DNA of 64,000 bases from Pedobacter sp. PLR (lineage in GTDB: Bacteria > Bacteroidota > Bacteroidia > Sphingobacteriales > Sphingobacteriaceae), in NCBI RefSeq assembly GCF_026239675.1, contig NZ_JAPIVQ010000001.1, positions 62,001 through 126,000 on the forward strand. The letters run 5' to 3'. Below the pieces are notes generated by a model, which worked only from the letters and a program-made list of their open reading frames with translations, ran no database searches and was not told the DNA's origin. Positions 8,521 to 17,961 of this stretch are shown here, piece by piece (the first letter of the stretch is position 1; the number at the start of each line of letters is the position of its first letter). A program made the translations under genes and the position numbers.

Positions 8521-9549
8521 TTATAGTTCATTAAAAAACCGCGAGGCCATTTCCTTATCCTTATGAAGGAGGGCATGAAAGGGTTCTGATTTTTTCAGCA
8601 GTTGCTTTTTAACGGTGCCACTAAACACTGCCGCCAGTGTTCTTTTTATAGGCGAGACTGAATGTTTCAGTTTTTCAAAATAATCCTCGAGGGTATCCCT
8701 TCTGAAATGCAGCAGTTCTTCCAGCTCATCACCATCGGCATAATATCCGCAGTGAAAATTCTTCTCCGCAAAAGCGTGTTCCGGAAAATCCATTTCACCA
8801 AGTCCAAAAGCCTTAAATGAGCGGCTTAGAAACTTCTCGTAAGTTGTGCGGCACAATGCCCCACCTCCAAGATTAAAGGTCCTGCCGGCCAATGATGTCC
8901 GGTGTTCGATTCCATTTACAAAGGCTCTGGCGGTATCCTCAGGTGTCAAAATCTCCATCGAGGTCGCCAAAGGCATGTGGAACATGATACCGGAAGGCTT
9001 GTGATTGTTTAAGCCCATAATTGCGGCAAGGCGGAAAATGCAGAAATCCAGTCCGCTATTACGGATCAGCTGTTCAGACTCGATTTTGGTGACCGCGTAA
9101 TGGTCTTCCGGGCTCGGTGACAAAGAATCTGTAATCTTAATCCAGGGTGTATTTAAACGATCCCCATAGACTGAAATCGAAGAACTATACATCAAAAATG
9201 CCTTCGGCGAATGTTGCTGTAAACCAAGAATCAGGTTTTTAGTACCATTCACATTGACGGCATGCGCCAGTTCCCGTTTTTCATCTGCTAATGGTGGGAT
9301 GATTGCCGCCAAATGAATCAAACAGTCCTTTTCCATGCAAACCTCCGCTACTTTTTCCGGATTAGTAATATCCCCATAAACCACTTCCAGCTGTTTTTCA
9401 AAAGGAGCTAATAATTTTACGGAGTTGTCTGTCTTTTGATCAAAGGCGGTAATCTCATATTTATCAGACTGCAATACCAACTGTTTCAACACTTCGTAAC
9501 CAACTGTTCCTGAAGCTCCTGTCAATAAAATTCTCTTCTTCACTTTCAT
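8521..9549 (-). CDS. NAD-dependent epimerase/dehydratase (extended SDR)
   Basis: The 342-residue protein begins with a Rossmann TGASGTVGYEVLKQL motif (GxxGxxG) and has the extended short-chain dehydrogenase plan: CLIHLAA around residue 85, SSSISVYG (Ser), then HYAVTKIESEQL, which supplies the YxxxK catalytic pair. It is cytoplasmic and should modify a nucleotide sugar or a similar substrate. The C-terminal about 80 residues (PIKRTLAAVFSGTVKKQLLKKSEPF) look basic and are not typical of sugar epimerases, so the substrate is open. No sugar biosynthesis cluster surrounds it. Confidence 0.88.
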   Translation of the reverse strand: MKVKKRILLTGASGTVGYEVLKQLVLQSDKYEITAFDQKTDNSVKLLAPFEKQLEVVYGDITNPEKVAEVCMEKDCLIHLAAIIPPLADEKRELAHAVNVNGTKNLILGLQQHSPKAFLMYSSSISVYGDRLNTPWIKITDSLSPSPEDHYAVTKIESEQLIRNSGLDFCIFRLAAIMGLNNHKPSGIMFHMPLATSMEILTPEDTARAFVNGIEHRTSLAGRTFNLGGGALCRTTYEKFLSRSFKAFGLGEMDFPEHAFAEKNFHCGYYADGDELEELLHFRRDTLEDYFEKLKHSVSPIKRTLAAVFSGTVKKQLLKKSEPFHALLHKDKEMASRFFNEL

Positions 9550-9680
9550 ATCCGCTATTTAATTTTGTAGACAAGAATTTGTTTATTATTCCTGATCATT
9601 TATTAATAAGCATTTATTATTCCAAAAAATTCAAATTCTAATTTATAGCCTGGTCGGCCCCCCTAAAAAGAGCAGATAAT

Positions 9681-10985
9681 CTAACCATAATGCCACAAGC
9701 CAAACACCAGACTAATCCCAATAATATACAGCTCATTCATTTTATATTTCTTCATTAAGATCAGGGTGATAATAATCCAGATGATGGCCGCTATATCCAT
9801 GTTTTGAAATCCGACTCCTCCGGGAAAAACAATATCTTTTCCCAGGAATAAAGTCAGGTTAAGAATAACCCCGACCACCGCAGCAGTAACGAAGCTCAGC
9901 ACATTGGTGATTTTCTGATTTCCATGCGCCTTTTCGATGATTGGGCCTCCAACAAATATGAATAAAAATGAAGGTAGAAAAGTGTGAAAGGTGGTTAGCA
10001 GCAAGCCCAGAATACCCATGGAAATGGAGGCATCAAAATGATTGTATGCGGCCATAAATCCCACAAAAGCAACCACAATAATTAGTGGCCCCGGGGTACT
10101 TTCAGCCAGAGCAAAACCATCGATCATCTGCATTTTACTCAGCCAATGGAGTTTAGTAACGGCGTATTGCGCCACGTATGGCAATACCGTATACGACCCC
10201 CCGATGGTCAGGAAGGCGGTTTTAGAGAAAAAGAAGGTCAGCTCCCGCCAAAAGGCAAAATCACTGGTAAAATAATATAGAGCGACGGTAGGCATCAGCC
10301 AGAGTAGCATAAAAACCAGGATTTGTATTCCTGAACCTTTCCAGGTGGTGCCCGTTCCCGCAGCAACAGAATCCTTGTTGAAATAGTATTCATTTTCCTG
10401 TACCACAACCTGATTCTTTTTGCTATGCTCCTGATGAATTAAATCAGGCCATAAATAATTGAATACTATTGCCAATCCGATAGTTCCAAGAATGATAAAC
10501 ACCATAGAAATATTGAAAAAGAAGATGCAGGAAAAAGCGATTGTGGCGATGACAACATGATAACGTGTACGGAGTGCTTTTTTTCCGATTCCCAGCAAGG
10601 CCACTATAATCATGGAGATCACAGCAGGTTTGAAGCCATCAAACATGGCAAACATCCAGAGTTGATTTCCGAAGTAAACATAGCATACACTCAATAAAAG
10701 AAGGATAAACATGGCGGGCAGGACAAAAAGTATTCCTGCTGCTAAACCTCCCTTCCTCCCATGAAGCTGTCTGCCCATATAAATGGCCAGTTGTTGTGCT
10801 TCCGGTCCGGGCAATAACATACAAAGATTTAATGCATGAAAGAAACGGCTGTCACTGATCCATTTTTTTCGCTCCACCAGGAACTCATGCATGATATTAA
10901 TGTGCCCGACAGTCCCGCCGAAGCTAATCCATCCTAATATAAACCAAAATTTTAATGCGTCCTTGAATAAGGGTTTTTCTGTCAT
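9681..10985 (-). CDS. chrA: Chromate transporter, long-chain CHR family
   Basis: This is a 434-residue membrane protein with two tandem CHR domains of about 190 residues each. The first shows FWFILGWISFGGTVGHINIMHEFLVERKKWI and the LLPGPEAQQLAIYMG segment; the second shows FFFSKTAFLTIGGSYTVLPYVAQYAV and ALAESTPGPLIIVVAFVGFMAA. These FGG / PGP motifs are the family signature. Around ten membrane spans are visible. Family members move chromate, possibly by sulfate antiport, out of the cytoplasm; many relatives have no proven substrate. It stands alone, with 131 bp to the epimerase downstream and a long gap upstream. Confidence 0.88.
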   Translation of the reverse strand: MTEKPLFKDALKFWFILGWISFGGTVGHINIMHEFLVERKKWISDSRFFHALNLCMLLPGPEAQQLAIYMGRQLHGRKGGLAAGILFVLPAMFILLLLSVCYVYFGNQLWMFAMFDGFKPAVISMIIVALLGIGKKALRTRYHVVIATIAFSCIFFFNISMVFIILGTIGLAIVFNYLWPDLIHQEHSKKNQVVVQENEYYFNKDSVAAGTGTTWKGSGIQILVFMLLWLMPTVALYYFTSDFAFWRELTFFFSKTAFLTIGGSYTVLPYVAQYAVTKLHWLSKMQMIDGFALAESTPGPLIIVVAFVGFMAAYNHFDASISMGILGLLLTTFHTFLPSFLFIFVGGPIIEKAHGNQKITNVLSFVTAAVVGVILNLTLFLGKDIVFPGGVGFQNMDIAAIIWIIITLILMKKYKMNELYIIGISLVFGLWHYG

Positions 10986-11554
10986 GTGGTGTTTTTTCTG
11001 CCCATAGCAATGCCCTTCCCCGTATGGGGGATGTTAAATCAATTGCTAAAATTATGCAGGTTTAAAAAAATCAAACTGAACGGCTGTCGTCCGGAATTAG
11101 CCGCAGTTTTGTTAGTTATTTCTTGTTTCTGACGTGAAATTAGGCAAAAACAATGGACCACCAAAGGTATTTATGATGTATTTTTAGTTGCGATTTAAGG
11201 CCGGAATAAGGCTTTTTAAGCACAGAACACCAGCGTTTTTATATCGGGGGTTGCGGGCAGAGCATCAGAGTCTTAGAACTATTTAAAGCGCCGCCGGATT
11301 TAACCTTAGTTCCAACTCCTGTTTTTACCTTTCCTAAAAGAGAATTGCTGAAATACAAGAAGCAGGAAAATACAGTTATAAAAAACTGATTCGGTTTTAA
11401 ACAGGAACGAAGATCTCGTAAGTAAAATCTCTTTAAGTAAATCAAGATAAACACCTTATTATCAAATCAATTCTTGTTAAACTATGTTAAATTAAAAATA
11501 AAGAATATCCATCCTGGTAATTTAGCCCTGCAAGCCTACCAAAACCAAACCTTG
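10986..11554. other. Long intergenic region between chrA and the TonB-dependent receptor gene
   Basis: I see no complete gene here. On the plus strand, about 11208-11387 reads as roughly 59 open codons without a start, ending in a stop before 11390 and containing a protein-like, proline-rich stretch (APPDLTLVPTPVFTFPKREL). It could be the tail of a lost gene or chance. The region must also hold the promoters of both divergent genes, but I cannot place them confidently. Confidence 0.4.
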
Positions 11555-14011
11555 ATGATTACGCTCCATAAACATTTATTGATATCCCTCCTCTTATTGG
11601 GCAGTGCTACGCTACATGCACAAACCAAAGCTCCGGCTTACCAGATCAAAGGAAAAGTCCTTGATGAAAATCAACAGGAATTAATCTATGCTTTGGTTAA
11701 TTTATATCAATCGAAGGACAGTGCACTTGTGACCGGAACATTAACGAATGAGCAAGGTGAGTTCAACTTTTTAAAAGCTCTGGAAGGCAGTTATTTGATT
11801 GAGGTAGAATCAATGGGTTATCAAAAGAAATTCCATGGCCCTTTTTTAGTAAACACAAGCCATCAAATGATCACCATTACAAATATTGCGATGCAGCCGG
11901 AAACAAAACAGCTAAATGCGGTGACGATTTTCGCTAAAAAACCATTGATAGAAAGGAAAAACGGGAAAGTAATTCTGAATGTTGCCAGCAGCACCATCGC
12001 ATCAGGGAATACAGCCATGGAAATACTCTCAAAAGCGCCTGGTGTTACCGCAGACAATGAAGGTAATTTCAGTTTAAGAGGAAAAGCGGGCGTCAACATC
12101 ATGATTGATGGCAAGCTAACCTATCTATCAACAGCCCAACTCAGCCACCTGCTTCGCGCTACCCCTGGAAGTTCCATTCAGAATATAGAAATCATTTCCA
12201 ATCCTACAGCTAAATATGATGCCGCAGGAACCGGAGGAATCATCAACATCAACCTGAAAAAAAACAGCAGTTATGGCACCAATGGCAACTTTCAGATTGG
12301 CGGAGGTTACGGTACCTTTTATAAATCAGACGTTGGCATCAGCCTCAACCACCGCAGTAAAAAAGTAAATATTTTCGGGAATTACAATTACGGCAATAAC
12401 AAAGAATATGAAGATCTGTTTGTCAAAAGAAGTACGAAAGCTCAGGAATCGCTGACCTATTTCGATCAGGAAGCCAAACAGAATTATTTCAAAAGAAACA
12501 ACACCTACAAAGCGGGGATCGACTACTATTTAAACGACCATCAGATCATTGGGTTTATGGCCAGTGGTTATGTCAACAATAACAAAACCACAGATCTTAT
12601 CCTGACCAAAATCGGAGCTCATCCAGGGACAACCGATTCTACAGTACTTGGCGACAATCCTGGCAAAAGCACTTTCCGGAATCAGAGCTATAACTTAAAC
12701 TACAAAGCTGTACTAGACACCTCAGGACAGGAATTCAATGCAGACATAGACTATTCAAGGATCAAAAACACGGAGCAAACGACTTACCAGAGTCAATTTA
12801 CCGATGCTAATGGAACCGCATTCAAAAGCCCTTTGATTTTTCGGAATTCGACCCCTGCAAAAATCAATATCTTCGCTGCAAAACTAGATTACGCCTATCC
12901 ATTTAATCCTGAACTAAAACTGGAAACCGGCCTGAAAAGCAGCTATGTAAACACCGATAACGACTTCCAATCGGCAGAATTACAGGACAACAGCTGGATA
13001 AACGACCCCACAAAAAGCAATAGATTTACTTACAAAGAGTCTATCAATGCGGCCTATGCAGCACTTCATAAAACGTTTGAAGGAGGCACGAATGTACAAA
13101 TCGGATTACGCACAGAACTCACACATTCTGAAGGAAATTCCATCACTTTACAAAACCTATTAAAACGCAGTTACCTGGATTTCTTCCCAAACTTCGCCAT
13201 CAATCACAGCTTATCAAAAGACCATGACCTGGGCTTTTCTTATAGCAGGAGAATTGACCGGCCGGGCTACCAGTCGCTGAACCCATTTATTTATTATGCG
13301 GATTTATACACTTTATCTCAGGGCAATCCCGCACTCAAACCGGAATATGCAAATGCCTTAGAGTTGACTTATGGTTATCAAAAGAAAACAAACTTTGCGC
13401 TTGCCTATACCAAAACCAAAGATGTGATTGCAACCACCCTGCTGACGGATACCATAAAAAAAACGCTCTTATTATATGAGCAAAATCTGGCTTCCAGAAG
13501 CACCATCAGCTTTAACATCAACAGGCCTGTGGTCCTGACAAATTGGTGGAGTACCAATAACGATGTGACGCTCTATTACAGTCGTTTTTCATCTCCGGAA
13601 CTGATGGGTGCTCCTTTCAAAAACGGCAAAACAACCTTTATCCTGAACACCACACAAACCTTCCTGATCAACAAAACCCTGAATGCAGAATTAGCGGCCA
13701 ATTACACCTCCGGACAAGCGTACGGCACTTATATTGCAAAACCAATCTATGGAATAGACCTGGGCATCAGCAAATCTTTTGCCAGTGAACGCGCCAATCT
13801 AAAATTCGCCATTAATGATGTGTTCAACACCAGAGAGATCAAAATTAACAGTGCAATTCCGTTACAGGATTACCGGCTTTCTCAGAAGCAGGAAAGCAGG
13901 ATTTTCAGGTTAACCTTTAACTATAACTTTGGAAGCACGGTTATTAAACCGGCCAGAGAAAGATCCAACAGTTCTGAATTGGAACAGAACAGGGTAAAGT
14001 CAGGGAATTAA
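11555..14011 (+). CDS. TonB-dependent receptor, outer membrane beta-barrel family protein
   Basis: I choose the ATG at 11555, which gives a good signal peptide (HKHLLISLLLLGSATLHAQ); an upstream ATG at 11474 adds 27 residues of no clear role. The 818-residue product has a carboxypeptidase-like regulatory domain first (YQIKGKVLDENQQELIYALVNLYQ), then a plug domain (residues about 105-230, with GNTAMEILSKAPGVTADNEGNFSLRGKAGVNIMIDGK and DAAGTGGIININLKK), then a large barrel. It belongs to the non-SusC type of Bacteroidota receptor with no SusD partner. The ligand may be a metal chelate or small molecule; nothing adjacent decides this. The barrel ends in FNYNFG and a polar tail. Confidence 0.9.
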   Translation: MITLHKHLLISLLLLGSATLHAQTKAPAYQIKGKVLDENQQELIYALVNLYQSKDSALVTGTLTNEQGEFNFLKALEGSYLIEVESMGYQKKFHGPFLVNTSHQMITITNIAMQPETKQLNAVTIFAKKPLIERKNGKVILNVASSTIASGNTAMEILSKAPGVTADNEGNFSLRGKAGVNIMIDGKLTYLSTAQLSHLLRATPGSSIQNIEIISNPTAKYDAAGTGGIININLKKNSSYGTNGNFQIGGGYGTFYKSDVGISLNHRSKKVNIFGNYNYGNNKEYEDLFVKRSTKAQESLTYFDQEAKQNYFKRNNTYKAGIDYYLNDHQIIGFMASGYVNNNKTTDLILTKIGAHPGTTDSTVLGDNPGKSTFRNQSYNLNYKAVLDTSGQEFNADIDYSRIKNTEQTTYQSQFTDANGTAFKSPLIFRNSTPAKINIFAAKLDYAYPFNPELKLETGLKSSYVNTDNDFQSAELQDNSWINDPTKSNRFTYKESINAAYAALHKTFEGGTNVQIGLRTELTHSEGNSITLQNLLKRSYLDFFPNFAINHSLSKDHDLGFSYSRRIDRPGYQSLNPFIYYADLYTLSQGNPALKPEYANALELTYGYQKKTNFALAYTKTKDVIATTLLTDTIKKTLLLYEQNLASRSTISFNINRPVVLTNWWSTNNDVTLYYSRFSSPELMGAPFKNGKTTFILNTTQTFLINKTLNAELAANYTSGQAYGTYIAKPIYGIDLGISKSFASERANLKFAINDVFNTREIKINSAIPLQDYRLSQKQESRIFRLTFNYNFGSTVIKPARERSNSSELEQNRVKSGN

Positions 14012-14017
14012 TAAGCC

Positions 14018-14740
14018 TTACCATCTTAAAGATGGCAGCTTTCTTTTTTCTTCGGGGAGCTGCTTAAATTCTTTATACGCATCCATGATATACAACTTAA
14101 GACCGGCAATATCCAGACGTTCCAAATCTTTGAAAGCCGGCCGGTACAACACCATAAAGCAGTCTAATTCCGCTCCGTTTAATGGACATATCGCCTTTAC
14201 GGCTGCATTATTGAAACGTTGATCGACTTTTCTTTCGACCAGCTCCAGTTCCATTCTGCGTTTAAATTTCCTGCCGGATTTCCCCTTTTTACTAAAAAAA
14301 CGGAAAGGACTGAATGCCAGCGGACGGTTAACCCCAGTATTAAAAGCCTTTGCTTCGCGGAAAGCATCAGGATATTCAGCTCCCGGATCAAAAGTCCTTC
14401 CTTTAATCTCCACTGTACTTAAATCGTATCTGTTGTGTTGGAGGTATCGTTTAACAGGCTTTAAACTGATCAGAAACAAGGTGTCCGGCTTATATCCCGG
14501 CTGAATAAAGATAAGGACATGGTTTATAGCTGCCGGAATCTTAAACTCCCCTTTTTTATCCGTGACTGCTTTCTGATGGTTGTTGAGATTGAATACCTCT
14601 ACGTATTCCTGAAGCTCACGAGTCTGCCAATCGGCTACAGTTCCCTTAATTTCCTGCGCAAACAAAGACGCGCTAAATAAAAAATTAATTGCTAAAAAAG
14701 CAAGGAGCCTACCTGAACTGATTTTTATTTTTATTTCCAT
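14018..14740 (-). CDS. Carboxypeptidase-like regulatory domain protein
   Basis: The 240-residue protein has a signal peptide (LLAFLAINFLFSASLFAQ) and then one CarboxypepD_reg-like beta-sandwich (EIKGTVADWQTRELQEYVEVFNL ... VTDKKGEFKIPAAIN). The C-terminal half is basic and helical (FFSKKGKSGRKFKRRME) and is of a kind common in Bacteroidota envelope proteins that lack a barrel. Its start overlaps the end of the erythromycin-esterase gene by 10 bp, so the two are translationally coupled. Function is unknown. It converges on the TonB-dependent receptor gene, with 6 bp between the stops. Confidence 0.75.
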   Translation of the reverse strand: MEIKIKISSGRLLAFLAINFLFSASLFAQEIKGTVADWQTRELQEYVEVFNLNNHQKAVTDKKGEFKIPAAINHVLIFIQPGYKPDTLFLISLKPVKRYLQHNRYDLSTVEIKGRTFDPGAEYPDAFREAKAFNTGVNRPLAFSPFRFFSKKGKSGRKFKRRMELELVERKVDQRFNNAAVKAICPLNGAELDCFMVLYRPAFKDLERLDIAGLKLYIMDAYKEFKQLPEEKRKLPSLRW

Positions 14741-15942
14741 TGACTGCTTGTTTTCTCAAAAAACACTACCATATCAAAGTTTTTAGCAATAGACAATTTT
14801 TTATTGACCGGGGTACTTGTTCCGCCTATCATTCTCATTTCACGTGGCTGAATTAAAAATTCATTTAAAACCGGATCCTTCAAAGCATTGGACACCTCAA
14901 TTATAAAGTTCCTGAACTTACATTGCTTAAAAAAATATTCATATCCTTTGTCTGAATCGACCTCAGGAAAGTAATGCGCCTGAAATCCCAAAACCGGCTT
15001 GTTCTTAGCTACATAGACATAAGCTTCACCCTGATTGAAATCTGTAGCAATTGCAAAATACTTAGCACCGTATTTTTTGTCGAGCAAAGTGCCCATTGCA
15101 GGAACTCCATACAATTCATCCTTCGCAATATGTCCGTTATGAGCCCATAAAATCAGCTGCTGATCCTTTGCCCGTTCTTTCAAAAAAATTGCATTTGTAG
15201 CCATATACTGGTCCCTCGCTCCGATTTTAGTTTCGTAATAGCGATTGACCAGTTGTTGAAGTAAGGTGATATAAATCTTATCTGAGGCATCACCTTCAAT
15301 TTTTTCCAGATTGTTCAACGTAACTTTCATTGCATTGATTTCTTCCTTTTCTATCTTTTGATAGTCTTTACCTTTAACCTTTTCCAGTAACATTTTATCT
15401 GCGGCTTCGATAGATGGATTTACAGCGAGAATTTTGTTAATGATGTTAGGAAAACTCCTTACTTCCAGGCCATAAACATGAACTTTATCTGCCTCTGGTC
15501 TGTCCTGATTATGCTTTCTTAACCAGGCTAACATCGGGCTGTTGTTGCTGATTAACGGTGTGCCGGATAGAAAAACTAAACTGTCCGTCTTTCCATTGAT
15601 ATAATCGTCTATATTTTCGACAGACAGGTAATCGCTTTCAAAAGCGATGGCTTTATAACCCATATTGGTTACTAAAAACCGAACCAACCGGTCTTTATAT
15701 TTAAAAACTTCAGCAGTCCCATGAGTAACCTCCCCAAGGGAAATCAATTCTTTTCCTTTTAAAGTTTCCTTTAGAAAATCAAGGTCAGCAAAGCTACTGT
15801 CTGCCTTGAATGTTTCAATTGGCCGGATCAGGTTGTTTAAACTGTTGACAATTTGCGTGTTTTGCTGTTGCGAAAATAACTGGAAGGGCATCCATATCGC
15901 AAAAAAGACAAGGAGGAACCGGTGAATTTTAAAGGATTTCAT
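14731..15942 (-). CDS. Erythromycin esterase family protein
   Basis: This 403-residue secreted protein (signal peptide ending near LFSQQ) carries the erythromycin-esterase family core: LISLGEVTHGTAEVFKYKDRLVRFLVTNMGYKAIAFESDY, with the His and Glu residues that make up the active site, and later LILWAHNGHIAKDELYG with another conserved His. Characterised members hydrolyse the macrolide lactone, but many chromosomal Bacteroidota members are of unproven substrate and several are secreted, as here, so I would not call macrolide resistance from sequence alone. It is the first gene of a two-gene operon with the regulatory-domain protein. Confidence 0.88.
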   Translation of the reverse strand: MKSFKIHRFLLVFFAIWMPFQLFSQQQNTQIVNSLNNLIRPIETFKADSSFADLDFLKETLKGKELISLGEVTHGTAEVFKYKDRLVRFLVTNMGYKAIAFESDYLSVENIDDYINGKTDSLVFLSGTPLISNNSPMLAWLRKHNQDRPEADKVHVYGLEVRSFPNIINKILAVNPSIEAADKMLLEKVKGKDYQKIEKEEINAMKVTLNNLEKIEGDASDKIYITLLQQLVNRYYETKIGARDQYMATNAIFLKERAKDQQLILWAHNGHIAKDELYGVPAMGTLLDKKYGAKYFAIATDFNQGEAYVYVAKNKPVLGFQAHYFPEVDSDKGYEYFFKQCKFRNFIIEVSNALKDPVLNEFLIQPREMRMIGGTSTPVNKKLSIAKNFDMVVFFEKTSSQWK

Positions 15943-16106
15943 GAGATAGCGGTTATTTTAACTAAAGTTATTATTCATGCGCGTCAAGCGAACAATTTTA
16001 ACCTTATTTAACACACCCGAAACAACAAACCAGTCCGGCATCTTTTATACCTTTAAAACCTGGATAGATTTTAAAAGTATAAAAGCACCGATAACATACC
16101 TCTAAT

Positions 16107-16122
16107 CTAGAATTAATTCTAG
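16107..16122. repeat. 16-bp perfect palindrome downstream of the DUF6266 pair
   Basis: CTAGAATTAATTCTAG is a perfect palindrome nine bases after the stop of the downstream DUF6266 gene. It may form a hairpin that ends or stabilises the transcript, though there is no T-run in the minus direction. It could also be a protein-binding site. Confidence 0.35.
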
Positions 16123-16130
16123 TATTTCTT

Positions 16131-16772
16131 TCAAAAATTCAATGTTCCTACAAACTGCGTCTCCGCAGCAAGTTTTCCATCTAAAGACACAAAGAAAATC
16201 CAGCAATGCAAAGGATCGCCAATATAGGATTCAGGTATCGGGATATTGGTTGTCAGATCAGATCGTTGAGGCCCTTCATGTTTTACACAGCGGTCCTTTT
16301 CGGAATTGTAAACAAGAATATAAGCCCGATCATCTGCTCTGGTATTGATACTTCTAAACCTTGGCATCTGCCAGCTCAGCGTTAGCATCTCCCCTTCCTG
16401 TATGGATAATTCTGGTTTAACCACTGCATCTATTCCTTTATGGAAACTAAGCTTTAGTCTGCTGTAGTCGATTTGACAGTCAGGATACACGCCAATCACT
16501 GCATTTTTCAAATGATAAGCGCAGGCTAAATTCATTGGAATAACCCGGTTACCAGCCGTACGGTATCCAATACTTATCAAATCAGAAAACTGACCCAAAA
16601 AGCGGTTTAAAAACTCAAACCGCCTGCGATGCGCTAATTGCGCGGCACTTGCTTTTTTAGTCGTTTTTTGGGGCAGATTTTTAACTACATCTTTGCCCTT
16701 CCATTTCGTGGCAACAACCTGCCCTACTTTACCTCTGAAGCTACCGAATGCCCCTGGATTATAACTTCCCAT
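16131..16772 (-). CDS. DUF6266 family protein (copy 1)
   Basis: The 213-residue protein opens with MGSYNPGAFGSFRGKVGQVVATKWKGKDVVKNLPQK, the conserved N-terminus of DUF6266, a family found almost only in Sphingobacteriaceae and relatives. The segment AYHLKNAVIGVYPDCQIDYSRLKLSFHKG and the mid-protein LTLSWQMP strand also match its paralogue upstream. There is no signal peptide. Function is not known. It lies 19 bp downstream of a second, divergent copy, so the pair looks like an old tandem duplication and one transcript. Confidence 0.8.
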   Translation of the reverse strand: MGSYNPGAFGSFRGKVGQVVATKWKGKDVVKNLPQKTTKKASAAQLAHRRRFEFLNRFLGQFSDLISIGYRTAGNRVIPMNLACAYHLKNAVIGVYPDCQIDYSRLKLSFHKGIDAVVKPELSIQEGEMLTLSWQMPRFRSINTRADDRAYILVYNSEKDRCVKHEGPQRSDLTTNIPIPESYIGDPLHCWIFFVSLDGKLAAETQFVGTLNF

Positions 16773-16791
16773 ATTTCAATATTTAATATAA

Positions 16792-17421
16792 TTACCAATA
16801 CAATTGACCTGCATAAACGCTGTTGGAGATAGATTGCCTGCTACTGGAAATAAAGGAGAGGTATAATTCCATTAAAGCATTTTTCTTTTCGTAGGTTAAA
16901 TAGAGCAGATCACTGCCGACATGCCGGTTTGCTCCTGCGGTCACAAATTGTGCAGTCATAGATTCCGGAAAATAAGCCAGCATCATCACCTGGTCAGTCC
17001 AATGTGAGCATTCCTCATCAATTTCTGGATTCCAGCTAAAACTCACTCCTTTTTCCACCAATGAAATAAGAACTGCTTCCGGTTTTGGCAACACCCCCTT
17101 AGTTAGCCTTACCTTTTCGAAGTCGACTTTAATATCAGGATACTCCCCTTTTAAAGCATTTTTCCAATGGTAAACAAAGGCCGGATTTTGCGGATGTTCT
17201 TTATTGAGCTTTGCTATAACCTCATAACCAATTTTGATGTACGGCATAACCGGATTTAAAAATTTGGAAGTCACCTTCGTTTTTTGCATCACTGCCAATT
17301 GTAATTTACTGCGTTTTTTAACACTGACTCCAATTGAGCGCGTTACCATTTTTCCATTTAACATGTAGGAGACTGTCCTGCCTAATTTCCCTGTTGGGAG
17401 CCTATCTTTTGAAGTTGCCAT
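16792..17421 (-). CDS. DUF6266 family protein (copy 2)
   Basis: I start this 209-residue protein at the ATG at 17421 (MATSKDRLPTGKLGRTVSYMLNGKMVTRSIG), since that matches the length and N-terminal glycine-rich pattern of the paralogue; the reading frame stays open 23 codons further up. Shared landmarks with copy 1 are VYHWKNALKGEYPDIKVDFEKVRLTKGVL and the VSFSWNPE strand. Identity between the copies is low by eye, so the duplication is old or the genes were acquired separately. Role unknown. Confidence 0.75.
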   Translation of the reverse strand: MATSKDRLPTGKLGRTVSYMLNGKMVTRSIGVSVKKRSKLQLAVMQKTKVTSKFLNPVMPYIKIGYEVIAKLNKEHPQNPAFVYHWKNALKGEYPDIKVDFEKVRLTKGVLPKPEAVLISLVEKGVSFSWNPEIDEECSHWTDQVMMLAYFPESMTAQFVTAGANRHVGSDLLYLTYEKKNALMELYLSFISSSRQSISNSVYAGQLYW

Positions 17422-17917
17422 AATTAATAATTTAAAGGTTAATAATAAATCGAATATACCTATAGGGAATTCAACTGTCCAGTTGACCACCCTATTTTAC
17501 CTGAAATTACCCAACTTTACCTCCAGATTTACCAAAATTGCCGGAGATTTCCGGAAATTGCCGCTCAACTGCCGGAAACTGCCGCTCGATTCCCCTTGAA
17601 TGATCAAAAAAAAAGAGACTATTACTTAAAAAACCTTGATAATCAACAAAAATTCTTCGGAATTTCAGTCAACAAAAATCAGGAGTAGTTGATACAGGAC
17701 TTTTATGGTGTTGCTCTTTGACGAAGGGCTGACGAGGAGTCAATAAAGGAGTGCTGAAGGGGTACCCTTAATCATTTCTACTCCGCATCTTTAACAATCC
17801 GTCATCAATCCTTCATCAACCCGGATTTCTACACCAACTCGATCTTAAATATCTCTATGCACAACAACGAGCCTCTAAAACCTCAATACTTTAAAAGCAC
17901 GAATAGATTATAACAAA
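17422..17917. other. Intergenic region with short degenerate GC-rich repeats
   Basis: No gene is visible. Between about 17536 and 17594 the motifs TTGCCGGA, TTCCGGAAATTGCCGCTC and CTGCCGGAAACTGCCGCTC recur as a degenerate tandem repeat with a period near 20 bp, unlike the AT-rich sequence around it. The promoter of the DUF6266 pair should lie near the left edge. Confidence 0.45.
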
Positions 17918-17942
17918 AAACCCCGGCCAATGGCCGGGGTTT
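17918..17942 (-). terminator. Rho-independent terminator of the SusC-SusD-DUF3823 operon
   Basis: AAACCCCGGCCA and TGGCCGGGGTTT form a perfect 12-bp stem with a one-base centre, followed on the minus strand by a run of T (AAAAAA on the plus strand before it). It lies 20 bp beyond the stop of the DUF3823 gene. Confidence 0.85.
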
Positions 17943-17961
17943 CACAAAAAACACTTTAAAA

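Noticed and set aside
11239..11454. Open frame of 71 codons on the minus strand between chrA and the TonB-dependent receptor gene
   Set aside because: No domain, and the antisense plus-strand frame has at least as good a composition; neither is convincing as a gene.
14731..15942. Macrolide resistance gene
   Set aside because: The family is right, but secreted chromosomal Bacteroidota members have no proven macrolide activity; no resistance context is present.
17536..17594. CRISPR-like repeats
   Set aside because: The repeats are short, degenerate and directly adjoining, without spacers or cas genes.
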